NCBI RefSeq assembly: GCF_002368075.1
Contig: NZ_AP018315.1
Coordinates: 62,001-126,000, forward strand
DNA: 64,000 nt
DNA from: Sphaerospermopsis kisseleviana NIES-73
GTDB lineage: Bacteria; Cyanobacteriota; Cyanobacteriia; Cyanobacteriales; Nostocaceae
Direction: 5' to 3'
Shown: piece by piece, positions 53,288 through 62,334 of the stretch
Layout: each line of letters starts with the position of its first letter
Numbering within the stretch: the first letter of the stretch is position 1
Notes under the pieces: generated by a model
The model's database searches: none
What the model saw: the letters and a program-made list of their open reading frames with translations, nothing else
Told to the model about the DNA's origin: nothing
Made by a program: the position numbers and the translations under genes

Positions 53288-53467
53288 CGTCTTTATCGGA
53301 ATGTTATACACCTAGATATTAACAACGGCAAAATTTGGTTACAACAAAATCTCACAGAAGAAAATCCCACCGCAGATTTAGTAAAAATGGGAGTACCTAA
53401 AGAAGATATTGTACTAGGTTTACATCCTCCTTATAAACGCCCCTATACAGATTATGGAGTAGCCTAA
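53288..53467 (+). pseudogene. xisI: 3' fragment of a second xisI gene
   Basis: The forward frame from about 53288 encodes RLYRNVIHLDINNGKIWLQQ, then NLTEENPTADLVKMGVPKED and IVLGLHPPYKRPYTDYGVA before TAA at 53465. These are the C-terminal two thirds of XisI and align with the intact copy at 6233-6571. The N-terminal part and any start codon are missing, and there is no xisH nearby. It is a gene remnant 67 bp from the darT start on the other strand. Confidence 0.8.
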
Positions 53468-53792
53468 AAATCTCTTCTTATCTTTGCTCCTTTGTGTCTT
53501 TGCGTGAGATAAAAAAGAAAGGTAGAACCTTTCAAAAACCATTCTCAGTCTCCAGACTGGGAATGAGAGACAGATGTTGCGATCGCAATGAGTAGTTTTG
53601 GATCATTTATTGGTTGGAACATTCTTATAGAGATTTTAGAAGGTAATTGTTAATAATCATAACCTGTAATTTTTTTACTGTTAATTATGAGAGCGATCGC
53701 CTATAATTTTTATACCTGATAAATGCCTCTTTTTTCAACGTGGCTTTCAGGCTCTATCCCTTATGAAACAAGCTGTTTAGCCACCTTGCCAC

Positions 53793-53912
53793 CCATTAAG
53801 TGAAAATTGGCTTTTGGATCAGACTTGGGAAGCGAAGATGGATGTTGTGGAAAGGGAAGGTTGTTATCGGCTTTGGAAGAAGGCTGTTACTAAGACTTTT
53901 GATTGGGTATAA
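53793..53912 (+). pseudogene. glpK: 3' fragment of a second glpK gene
   Basis: The frame reads [20 protein letters not shown] followed by [19 protein letters not shown] and TAA, almost identical to the end of the glpK at 36697. The similarity continues a short way past the stop (GGGTATAATnAATAAAAG). Only 38 codons remain. It points to an old duplication or rearrangement joining this locus to the glpK region 16 kb away. Confidence 0.88.
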
Positions 53913-53962
53913 TCAATAAAAGCAAAATCTACAGTGATTAAATCTATACTTTCTAAAAACTT

Positions 53963-55360
53963 ATGAATAAAAATAAAATGATAGAAAAAATTATGAAAAA
54001 TTGGCGGGGATTTCCTAACATAAATATCGTCGGTAAATATGACTTTCTAAGCCAAACTGTATGCGCTAATTCTTTGGAGATAACACATCTATCACATTTA
54101 ATAAACAATCCTAAAGATATACAGATAAAACGAAAAGTTTTGGGAATATTTATCCATGAAATAACTCACTGGCTAGACCATACTAGCACTTTATGGGGGC
54201 AAAAATTTTTAATTGATATCTTTAATGCTTTCAATGCAAAATATAACGAAAACATTGATGAATTGTGGCGAATACAAAAGTTATTTTCTGACTTAAGTAG
54301 AATTTATTTTGCAGACTACTATACAGCTAATGGTTCTGCTGCTAACAAAACTTGGAATCAGAAACCTTGGCGGTATCAATTCGGTTCTGGCTTACAATTT
54401 GATAAAGATGGCAAAATCAGCGAACAGTATCCGTTTTTATTTACTAAATTTTTCACGAGTGATGATGAGCTTATCAAAAGAGTTCCTCTATCGGTAGTTT
54501 CTCTGCTAGAGACAAATGCAGTAGCATCCGAAAAGAAACTAGAAATATCTTTATTATCATCACTTTCTCAGGAAGAAATGTTAATTGAAAATAACTTAAT
54601 AGAGCAAAATTCATTAAAAACATTATACGATCCACAGCTAACTGTTTATTCTGTTGCTGCTCACTGTTTGGCAAATCTTGTTGGAATTTCAGAGATAACA
54701 AGTGCTTATTTTTTATCATCTGCTTTATCAACACTTTGCCTTAATCTTCCTTCTCAAGTATTTCCATTACTAAAAATTCCTTATGACATTCAAGAAGCTA
54801 TAGGTGATAGAACTAAACAAATGTTGAAAATTCAAGACCGTGGTTTTGTGTTTTATCTTCTAGCAAATTTCGCACCTAAAGACAATTTATCAGATGTATT
54901 AACCAATTCAGATATATTAAACTGGTTAGAATCAGCAGTAAATGCTGCTGGCTTACCATCTCTTATGCAATTAGAAGAACTAGCATTCATAGAAATGAAT
55001 GAATTAGATAAGGAAATACTAAAAGATCCTTTAATGGAAAATTTTCAAGAATTAGGTGCAGCTATTGACGAAGATAACTTTATATCTGAATATTCTCGAT
55101 TAAAAACTCTACTAAAAGCCGGAAGGGAGAATTTTACAAAACGAGGTATTTGTGGAAATCATGAACTGAGTCTTAAATCATTACTTTCTGAAGATGATAG
55201 CTGTCTTAAACTACCACCAATACTTTTAGATGATGATGAGGTAATTCAGTTAGGAATAGAGGCTTTAGGACAGCAATATCAAAACTTAGAAGAATGGATA
55301 TATTATGTATGGAACATTGAAGATAACCTGAGAGAGTTTAATAAAGCTTGTTTTGTGTAG
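53963..55360 (+). CDS. putative HExxH metallopeptidase of unknown family
   Basis: The 465-residue protein has H65-E-I-T-H69 in LGIFIHEITHWLDH, a zinc-peptidase motif. E183-x-x-A-x-x-x-E190 in SLLETNAVASE could give the third ligand, as in gluzincin-like proteins. The rest is helical with no signal peptide or membrane segment, so it should be cytosolic. It is convergent with a HEPN protein gene, 31 bp between stops. I recognise no named family; a role in defence is suggested only by neighbours (DarTG, HEPN). Confidence 0.6.
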   Translation: MNKNKMIEKIMKNWRGFPNINIVGKYDFLSQTVCANSLEITHLSHLINNPKDIQIKRKVLGIFIHEITHWLDHTSTLWGQKFLIDIFNAFNAKYNENIDELWRIQKLFSDLSRIYFADYYTANGSAANKTWNQKPWRYQFGSGLQFDKDGKISEQYPFLFTKFFTSDDELIKRVPLSVVSLLETNAVASEKKLEISLLSSLSQEEMLIENNLIEQNSLKTLYDPQLTVYSVAAHCLANLVGISEITSAYFLSSALSTLCLNLPSQVFPLLKIPYDIQEAIGDRTKQMLKIQDRGFVFYLLANFAPKDNLSDVLTNSDILNWLESAVNAAGLPSLMQLEELAFIEMNELDKEILKDPLMENFQELGAAIDEDNFISEYSRLKTLLKAGRENFTKRGICGNHELSLKSLLSEDDSCLKLPPILLDDDEVIQLGIEALGQQYQNLEEWIYYVWNIEDNLREFNKACFV

Positions 55361-55391
55361 AATTCCTTTTGTTTTGACACATAAGTTTTTA

Positions 55392-56999
55392 TCATAACTC
55401 ATGTTTCTGGACCCCAATAGCTTCAGCCATAACATAATCTGAAGGTCTATATCGCAGTTTACCTGGCATTTGACTGTTGACATTAAATTCTCTTATCAAT
55501 ATAAAATCGGTATTCATACCTTCATTTATAGCATTTTGAATAACTGATGCAGTCATTTGATCATCTGCAAAAATTCCTACAATATTATATCCACTTTTAT
55601 TCATAAAGTAACGATTACCATCTTGGCAATATTCCCTTAATTTCATTTCTACACATTCCGCCAAAAACAGATTTTTTTTAATTTGTGCAGAATGTATTTC
55701 TATAATTCTCGAACCTATTATGGGTATTTTTTCACCATTCATACCTAAAATATCCTTATATAACTGTAGTTTTGTATCTCTATATAATTCATTTATTGAT
55801 TCATAATAATTATTTGGTAAGTAGAAATACAAAGGAATAACTGTACCTTTAGAGTTAAATCTAAAATTTTGAATTAATGATTTTAAAATTGACCCAAAAT
55901 CAAACCCATCTCTTTTGTAGAAATCTAATACATAAAAAAGTTTTTCAACTAAGTATTTAACATCAATTATTGCTAATGATCTACTAAAATCAAATGTCAG
56001 ATTATTTTTGTCAGGTTTTTTAGTTTTTTTAGTAAGATTTTGGCGTTTATTATATCTTATAGTTTCAAGTTCATTCCACGAAATATGACTTAAACTTATT
56101 AATTCACTAATAATTTTGCTAATATAGTTTTGAAGTTCAACAAAAAGAGATTCAATGTCAATAGGTTCATTAAAAATCTCAGTAATGTGTTTGCCATTAT
56201 GAACAACATCGGTTCTATAATCTTTGCTAAATTTCATAAATCTATCAACTAGAAAAAGATATTCTTGGTTATTATTTGCTATCTGGGGTATGAATTTCTT
56301 TTTCGCATCTTGAAATACTTCAAATTTATCAGGATTTGCCAAAAACTCAAACAATGTTATTATTTGTATAAATTTTGTTGTCAAATTATCTTGCTCAAGT
56401 ATTTGAGAATTTAACCTTAGAGCATAGTTAACTATATGATATACTTCCCCAATTGTTTTGATATTACTATAATAGCTCTTTATTTTGGACAAATCTCTAA
56501 CTTTCAGACCATTTCCAATCACTATTTCTGTACTATATTTATTTTGGATTGCAAATCTGCAAATTACAGGATAACGGAAGATAAGGACAATTGATTTGCT
56601 ATTGTATATCTGTCCTACTCTACCAGGAAGAGAATGAGGATAAAAGTAATCACAATAGTAAAATCTAAATAAATCTAGAATTGGTTCTAACTTCTTGGTG
56701 GCTATGTCTATTATTTTAGGATCATGTTCTACTGAAATAGGTAAATATGTTTCATCAATTTCCGATGTTTTTATTTTAAAGCATCCTAAAACGTATGAAT
56801 TTATTTTATCTTTAAGTAAATTTTGTTCATCATCTGCATGAAATATATTGCTGAACAATTCATCTATATTTACTGTTTCTTTTGGATATAATGTAATATC
56901 ATTTATAGTAATAACTTCAGGAATATCAAATCTTGGAATAGGAACAAGCATCAAACATTCATCACTTTGTAGATTAACTTGTGAGATTGCTGAATACAT
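55392..56999 (-). CDS. HEPN-domain protein (ApeA-like) with an unassigned C-terminal domain
   Basis: The 535-residue protein has an N-terminal ~200-residue mixed domain and a central helical domain with KDYRTDVVHNGKHI, in which R262-x4-H267 is the HEPN RNase signature. The C-terminal part (FLAECVEMKLREYC ... YNIVGIFADDQMTASVIQNA) alternates strands and helices with acidic DDQ and may be a second domain of unknown type. Proteins with this outline act in abortive infection. It is AT-rich and convergent with the metallopeptidase gene; the pair may have arrived together. Confidence 0.65.
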   Translation of the reverse strand: MYSAISQVNLQSDECLMLVPIPRFDIPEVITINDITLYPKETVNIDELFSNIFHADDEQNLLKDKINSYVLGCFKIKTSEIDETYLPISVEHDPKIIDIATKKLEPILDLFRFYYCDYFYPHSLPGRVGQIYNSKSIVLIFRYPVICRFAIQNKYSTEIVIGNGLKVRDLSKIKSYYSNIKTIGEVYHIVNYALRLNSQILEQDNLTTKFIQIITLFEFLANPDKFEVFQDAKKKFIPQIANNNQEYLFLVDRFMKFSKDYRTDVVHNGKHITEIFNEPIDIESLFVELQNYISKIISELISLSHISWNELETIRYNKRQNLTKKTKKPDKNNLTFDFSRSLAIIDVKYLVEKLFYVLDFYKRDGFDFGSILKSLIQNFRFNSKGTVIPLYFYLPNNYYESINELYRDTKLQLYKDILGMNGEKIPIIGSRIIEIHSAQIKKNLFLAECVEMKLREYCQDGNRYFMNKSGYNIVGIFADDQMTASVIQNAINEGMNTDFILIREFNVNSQMPGKLRYRPSDYVMAEAIGVQKHEL

Positions 57000-57550
57000 A
57001 TCAATTTTTTCCTGTATTTATAATTTTGTGCTAATATTCAGCATTTATTGTATACCAAAAATCTCAATGAGTAACGAAACTACGGGAAAACTCTAAAGAA
57101 AATTTAGTATAATTTTGAACACATTATTAATTATTCAAGTGTGATCGCCCTTTTCTTACTTTCTCTTTCAGCAAGCGATCGCCTAATAATATACTCACCG
57201 AAAAAAGCCACCCCTCAATAAGAAAGCCAGTTAAGTTAAGAAACGGCTATCTTGTAAAGGCTCTTCATCGCTTATAGTAAAGGTTTCAGTAGCCAATGAG
57301 GTGTAACTTCCTTGCGAAGCCGAGGAGGCTAAATTGGCCTTGATAAGAGATTGACTAAATTCAACTCTTGTTATTGATATCAAATTCCCAAGGCTATTCC
57401 CATCAGTAGATGAACTGAAATTTTTACTAAATAAACTATTGAATCAGGGCGAGTTAATCAATCATTAAGTGGCATCGTCAGATAAAAAACAAATTCAATA
57501 GTGACTACCAACTATTTTTGACCAAACCCAGCATCAACCATTTAACAGCT
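57000..57550. other. 551-bp spacer with a possible coding remnant
   Basis: It carries two HIP1-like pieces (57140-57185) and a reverse-strand open stretch at 57231-57443, listed separately. No promoter or terminator could be assigned. Confidence 0.5.
57231..57443 (-). pseudogene. possible C-terminal remnant of an unknown gene
   Basis: After a TGA near 57444, the reverse strand stays open for 70 codons, encoding SSTDGNSLGNLISITRVEFS followed by QSLIKANLASSASQGSYTSL and ending SDEEPLQDSRFLT. Codon usage looks coding-like and rich in serine, but there is no start codon. It could be the tail of a surface or secreted protein. The support is weak. Confidence 0.25.
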
Positions 57551-58405
57551 ATGCACAATCCTCTAATTCTGATGCTCGTTACAGTCACTATTTTTTTTCT
57601 GATGTTAGCACTAGGGAGCAAACTCTCTGTTGAGAATATCCTCTGCTTCTGGCGAAAACCAGCCTTAGTATTGCGTGCGCTTCTAGCCGTGTTGCTGCTT
57701 GTTCCTCTAGAGGTGATTGTGCTGATGAAATTTTTTCACTTACCGCCGGAAGTAACGATAGGATTAGCTTTATTGGCGGCTGCTCCAGGTGCGCCTCTAA
57801 GCACAAAGCGAGCGCAAATTGCTGGAGGCAACTTAGGTTATGCAGCAAGTCTTCAGCTGACCCTAGTAATACTTGCGGTTTTTGTGACTCCCTCTACCTT
57901 GGCGATTTTTGCGATTTTATTTGCAGATATTTCGCAAAAAGTGGCAATTTTAGATGTTGCCCGACAAGTGATGATGGTGCAAATATTGCCTGTGAGTCTC
58001 GGTCTTTTCATCAACAAGTTCGCTCCTACATTTGCTCAAAGAATAGCCCAACCCTTAACTTTGATAGCTGATAGTCTCTTTTTCGGGCTGGTTATTTTGG
58101 CGTGTATCTTCGGACTACCATTGTTGTACAAGCTTTGGGTATTACCACTCGGAGCGATCTCCATTATGGTGATTGCCTCTCTAGGAATTGGACACGCTTT
58201 AGGCAGATTCGACCATTATACCCGCTCTACCTTGGCGATTTTCTGTGTTGCTCGCAATTTTGGTTTAGCTTTGTTTATCGCTATTTTGAATGATGTAGAG
58301 CAGCAAGTGATACCAACGCTAGTGGCTTACTTAATTTTGGGAACTTGTATCGGTGTTCCTTACTCCATCTGGAATAAGCGCAGATTAGCTGAAAACCCAT
58401 CATGA
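57551..58405 (+). CDS. bile acid:sodium symporter (BASS)-like transporter
   Basis: The 284-residue protein is very hydrophobic, with about nine to ten membrane segments (e.g. LILMLVTVTIFFLMLALGSK, LRALLAVLLLVPLEVIVLMK, GLALLAAAPGAPLSTKRAQI, FFGLVILACIFGLPLLYKLW). The APGAPLSTKRAQIAGGN segment matches the conserved discontinuous-helix region of BASS proteins. Such transporters import organic anions with Na+. I use the ATG at 57551; a TTG at 57518 is possible. It is followed 66 bp later by an arylsulfatase gene on the same strand, suggesting sulfated substrates. Confidence 0.8.
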   Translation: MHNPLILMLVTVTIFFLMLALGSKLSVENILCFWRKPALVLRALLAVLLLVPLEVIVLMKFFHLPPEVTIGLALLAAAPGAPLSTKRAQIAGGNLGYAASLQLTLVILAVFVTPSTLAIFAILFADISQKVAILDVARQVMMVQILPVSLGLFINKFAPTFAQRIAQPLTLIADSLFFGLVILACIFGLPLLYKLWVLPLGAISIMVIASLGIGHALGRFDHYTRSTLAIFCVARNFGLALFIAILNDVEQQVIPTLVAYLILGTCIGVPYSIWNKRRLAENPS

Positions 58406-58471
58406 GTCAACAATAGGGTCTTGGGGGTAGGGTGTAGGCTGCATATTTCAATATTTCAGGAGTTTAGCTTT

Positions 58472-60826
58472 ATGTCTCTGCGTGAATACAAACCCGGAAC
58501 TACTTTCCCTGGAGTCATCGGCCGGACAGTTGATAAATCCAGTCCAGCTTGGCCAGAACCATTGCGGGCAAAAGAAGGCTTACCAAACGTGCTATTTATT
58601 GTCTTTGATGATACAGGATTTGGACAATTTGGGTGCTATGGCAGTCCCATCAACACACCCAACCTAGACGCATTAGCAGCCAATGGCTTGCGCTATAACA
58701 ATTTACACACGACGGCGTTGTGTTCACCCACCCGCTCTTGCCTTCTCACTGGGCGCAATCACCATTCCAACGCTATGGCCTGCATTACAGAAGGGTCTAC
58801 TGGTTATCCCGGTAGCAATGGGAATATTCCTTTTGAGAATGGGTTTCTCTCCGAGATATTACTACAGAAGGGTTATAACACCTATGCGATCGGCAAATGG
58901 CATTTAACCCCCGCCGACCAAATATCTGCGGCTGGCCCCTATGATCGTTGGCCTCTCGGTCGTGGTTTTGAACGTTTTTATGGTTTTCTCGGCGGAGAAA
59001 CTCACCAGTATTATCCAGATTTGGTTTATGATAACCACACTGTTCAGCCAGAACAGACCCCCGCACAAGGCTATCATTTGACCGCAGACTTAGTAGACAA
59101 GGCAATTAGCTTTATTGCTGATGCCAAGCAGGTTGTCCCTAATAAACCCTTTTTCATGTATTTCTGTCCTGGGGCGATGCACGCTCCTCACCATGTGTCG
59201 AAAGAATGGGCTGATGCCTATGCTGGACAATTTGATGATGGTTGGGAAGCTTACAGGGAAAAGGTTTTTGCTCGTCAGCAAGAAATGGGCATTGTCCCCG
59301 CTAACACAGAACTATCCCGCCATGACCCCGATGTTGCATACTGGGATTCTCTCTCAACAGCAGAAAAACGGCTTTATGCCCGGATGATGGAAGTCTTTGC
59401 TGGCTTTTTAACCCATACTGACTATCACATCGGTCGCTTATTCGATTTCCTCAAAACTATTGGTGAGTTCGATAATACTCTAATTATGGTCATCTCCGAC
59501 AATGGGGCAAGTTCTGAAGGTGGGCCAACTGGTTCGGTTAATGAAAATCTATTTTTTAACAATGTGCCAGAGTCTTTAGAAGAAAACCTCAAAGCATTAG
59601 ATAAACTGGGTAGTCCAGAAACCTTCAACCATTATGCTTGGGGCTGGACTTGGGCGGGTAATACGCCTTTTCGTCGCTGGAAACGGGAAACCTATCGGGG
59701 TGGTATCAGCGACCCGTTGATAGTCCATTGGACTCAAGGTATTGAGGCAAAAGGTGAAATCCTTACTCAGTATGCCCACGCCATTGACTTAGTACCAACG
59801 GTACTTGAATTATTAGAAATTGAGCCACCAACAACTATTAGGGGTGTCAGCCAATCCCCAATTCAAGGTGTCAGCTTTGCCCATACTTTTAATAATAGTA
59901 ATGCACCCACTAAGCACTTGACGCAATATTTTGAGATGATGGGACATCGTTCGCTTTACCATGATGGTTGGCGGGCTGTTTGTCCTTGGCCTGGCCCCTC
60001 ATTTACAGAAGCAGATGGGTTTTTTGGTGCGCCTATCTCGGCGGAAACTTTGACAGAGTTAGATACTCATCATTGGGAACTGTATCACGTTGCTCAGGAT
60101 TTTGCCGAAAATCACAACATTGCTACAGACAACCGCCCCAAGTTGATTGAGATGATTGCCACTTGGTATGTAGAGGCGGGTAAATATAATGTGTTACCTG
60201 TGGATGGCAGGGGTGTACAACGATTAGCACAAGAACGTCCTCAGATTGCTGTCAATCGTAGCTGCTATACTTACTATCCTGATACTCAGCCAATACCAGC
60301 TAATTGTGCTGTTAAGTTGCTCAATCGTTCCCACAGTATTACAGCAGATGTAGAAATTCCCACAGGTGGCGCACAAGGAGTATTACTTGCTCACGGTGGT
60401 AATGATAGTGGCTACTCCTTCTATGTCAAAGATGCTAAACTGCACTGGGTTCATAATTATGTAGGGCGATCGCTCTACCATGTCGAGTCTGAGTCATTAA
60501 TCTCGGAGGGTCGGCACCAGTTACGTTTTGAGTTTAAAGTGACGGGTCAGGCAGATTTAGCCAAGGGGATAGGATCACCAGGTCACGCCCAACTTTATAT
60601 TGATGGGAAATTAGTTGGGCAAGCGAATGTTCCTGTAACTACTCCCTTAGCACTAGGTCTGACCAGTGGTGTGATCTGTGGGATAGCCCCTGGTGCGCCT
60701 GTAACACCCGATTATGAACCGCCCTTCAAGTTTACGGGCAAAATTCATAGTGTGATAGTGGATGTTAGTGGAGATTTGATTCAAGACCGTGAAGCTGAAA
60801 TGCGTGTGATAATGGCACGACAGTAG
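58472..60826 (+). CDS. arylsulfatase (sulfatase family, type I)
   Basis: The 784-residue protein carries the sulfatase signature C84-S-P-T-R-S in LHTTALCSPTRSCLLTGRNH, whose cysteine becomes formylglycine. It also has VLFIVFDDTGFGQFGCYGSP (metal-binding DD), YAIGKWHLTPADQ, and MVISDNGASSEGG with a D-N metal pair. The last ~180 residues (from about ANCAVKLLNRSHSI) form a beta-rich, LamG-like domain. It would hydrolyse sulfate esters. There is no signal peptide, unlike many arylsulfatases. AGGAG precedes the ATG at 58472. It is more GC-rich than its neighbours, and transfer from another lineage is plausible. Confidence 0.9.
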   Translation: MSLREYKPGTTFPGVIGRTVDKSSPAWPEPLRAKEGLPNVLFIVFDDTGFGQFGCYGSPINTPNLDALAANGLRYNNLHTTALCSPTRSCLLTGRNHHSNAMACITEGSTGYPGSNGNIPFENGFLSEILLQKGYNTYAIGKWHLTPADQISAAGPYDRWPLGRGFERFYGFLGGETHQYYPDLVYDNHTVQPEQTPAQGYHLTADLVDKAISFIADAKQVVPNKPFFMYFCPGAMHAPHHVSKEWADAYAGQFDDGWEAYREKVFARQQEMGIVPANTELSRHDPDVAYWDSLSTAEKRLYARMMEVFAGFLTHTDYHIGRLFDFLKTIGEFDNTLIMVISDNGASSEGGPTGSVNENLFFNNVPESLEENLKALDKLGSPETFNHYAWGWTWAGNTPFRRWKRETYRGGISDPLIVHWTQGIEAKGEILTQYAHAIDLVPTVLELLEIEPPTTIRGVSQSPIQGVSFAHTFNNSNAPTKHLTQYFEMMGHRSLYHDGWRAVCPWPGPSFTEADGFFGAPISAETLTELDTHHWELYHVAQDFAENHNIATDNRPKLIEMIATWYVEAGKYNVLPVDGRGVQRLAQERPQIAVNRSCYTYYPDTQPIPANCAVKLLNRSHSITADVEIPTGGAQGVLLAHGGNDSGYSFYVKDAKLHWVHNYVGRSLYHVESESLISEGRHQLRFEFKVTGQADLAKGIGSPGHAQLYIDGKLVGQANVPVTTPLALGLTSGVICGIAPGAPVTPDYEPPFKFTGKIHSVIVDVSGDLIQDREAEMRVIMARQ

Positions 60827-60854
60827 CAACAAGATGAAAGATTCTTTTACCTGA

Positions 60855-61312
60855 AACAGCAAGAAGGCTTACGTCTCATCCGAAGAAGGTTGGAATGCAA
60901 AAGCTATAGCTCGTCAAGTTGGTATTGGTGTAACAAGTGTACTTCGCTATTTACGTACTCCTACCTTCCCAGAAACAACTGGACGAAGAAGCCGAGGTCG
61001 AAGCATCCTAGTCCCTTACCAGGAATATATCCTTAGACGCTGGAATGAAGGTTGTCACGAAGCCTTAGTCTTGTTTGCAGAGATTCAACAGCAGGGTTAC
61101 AAAGGGAGTTATGATACTGTAGCTCGTTACACACGACGTATCCGTACAGCCCAAGGAATTAAGCCACGAAAACGCCATTTAGTTAAGTCTTTACCAAAAG
61201 TCACTCAACCCAAAAAACTTTGTCTCACACCACGTCGTGCAGTATGGCTAGTGCTACGAAAACCGGAGTCGCAACAGCCAGAAGATAAGGAATTAAGGCT
61301 GATGAATATTGA
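60855..61312 (+). pseudogene. ISL3-type transposase fragment
   Basis: The open frame encodes SSEEGWNAKAIARQVGIGVT with an HTH, then LVPYQEYILRRWNEGCHEAL, YKGSYDTVARYTRRIRTAQG and LTPRRAVWLVLRKPESQQPE, as in the middle of ISL3-family transposases. The N-terminal zinc-finger part and the C-terminal catalytic DDE domain are absent. The sequence becomes unrelated after about 61312. No IS ends are recognisable beside it. It is a dead remnant downstream of the arylsulfatase gene. Confidence 0.75.
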
Positions 61313-61869
61313 CACTCTGCGTCCTAAAGGAGCGCAGATTCTTAGTTCAACGAGTCCACTTAGCTTAGATCCCTTGCGGTGTCTAACCCAGAGGTGGTTC
61401 TCTCCACGCCAGTTGCTTCAAGTCGGGAAACCCGCCCAACGCACTGGCTCCTAAGCGTTACTTTCCCCCTGCCCGGAGGTAGTTGGATTACTCCAAGTTT
61501 TGTTTGAGTTTAAATTCTGTTTCGTCCAGCCCCCATGAAGATTTTACCTATTCCTGGTTAGGAACTAGAACTATGGAATAGAACCCCATATCTTCAATTG
61601 TCAAGGTACAGATTGCCGTTAGGCAGTTAGGTTTTTATACAGGTTGTTTACCATTCCTGTTAAAGCTATTGTAGTATAACTGCCCCTAGAGGGGCAAGCC
61701 GCTCCCCTACATCCATCGTCTAAAGCACGATAAAATATTTACGCCTTGCTCCGATACTTTATCTCGATGGTTTTAGCTCGCTCGATTTTGTTATAAAACT
61801 ATATTTCCCAAAGCGATCGCCATTTATAATAACAATATTATAATCTTCAATGTCACAAGGATAAAAAGA
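61313..61869. other. 557-bp spacer with structured GC-rich blocks
   Basis: 61313-61455 holds several stem-loop candidates: CCAGTTGC/GCACTGG around CGGGAAACCCG, and GAGGTGG with CTCCACG. 61684-61712 contains GCCCCTAGAGGGGC followed by GCTCCCC, another palindrome. These resemble ends or structured RNA of a mobile element, but I cannot assign a family. No protein gene is visible. Confidence 0.5.
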
Positions 61870-62319
61870 ATGGACAGTACAAAACTGAGTGACACAACAA
61901 TAGAACTATCAGATATTACCGCTTGGGATAAAAACGGAAATAAACTGCTAGTATCAAAAGTTAGAGCTAGGGATATTGTAGAGGATATTACCGCTAAAAT
62001 CGAAAATATCCTCAAATTTGAGTATGAACATAACAGAGTGATAATTCCCTATGCTATGACAGCTACCCGTGAAGAAATTAAAATCTTTCAATGGGATGGT
62101 GAAACGTTAGAAAATGTCTACATCTTCCCAACGCATGAAGTTTTATCTGAATATGATCTAGAATTTAGTAAAAAAAGGATTTTTGAATATTATCTAGAAA
62201 CATTAGTTGAAGGATGGTTAAGAGATTTAGCTTATCATTGGAAAACAGAAAATCCCCCCAAGTTACAAGAATTACAGCAAATAGGATTTGTAGAAAATCT
62301 AGCAGATGCAGCACAATAA
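61870..62319 (+). CDS. small protein upstream of a PIN-like gene, possible antitoxin
   Basis: The 149-residue protein has a helical, acidic N-terminus (LSDTTIELSDITAWDKNGNK, VRARDIVEDITAKIENILKF) and the segment RVIIPYAMTATREEIKIFQW, which resembles a strand found in nuclease-like proteins. It ends 15 bp before the PIN-like gene. It could be the antitoxin of that pair or a small nuclease-fold protein; no diagnostic motif decides. Confidence 0.5.
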   Translation: MDSTKLSDTTIELSDITAWDKNGNKLLVSKVRARDIVEDITAKIENILKFEYEHNRVIIPYAMTATREEIKIFQWDGETLENVYIFPTHEVLSEYDLEFSKKRIFEYYLETLVEGWLRDLAYHWKTENPPKLQELQQIGFVENLADAAQ

Positions 62320-62334
62320 AGGTTAGAAAATTGA

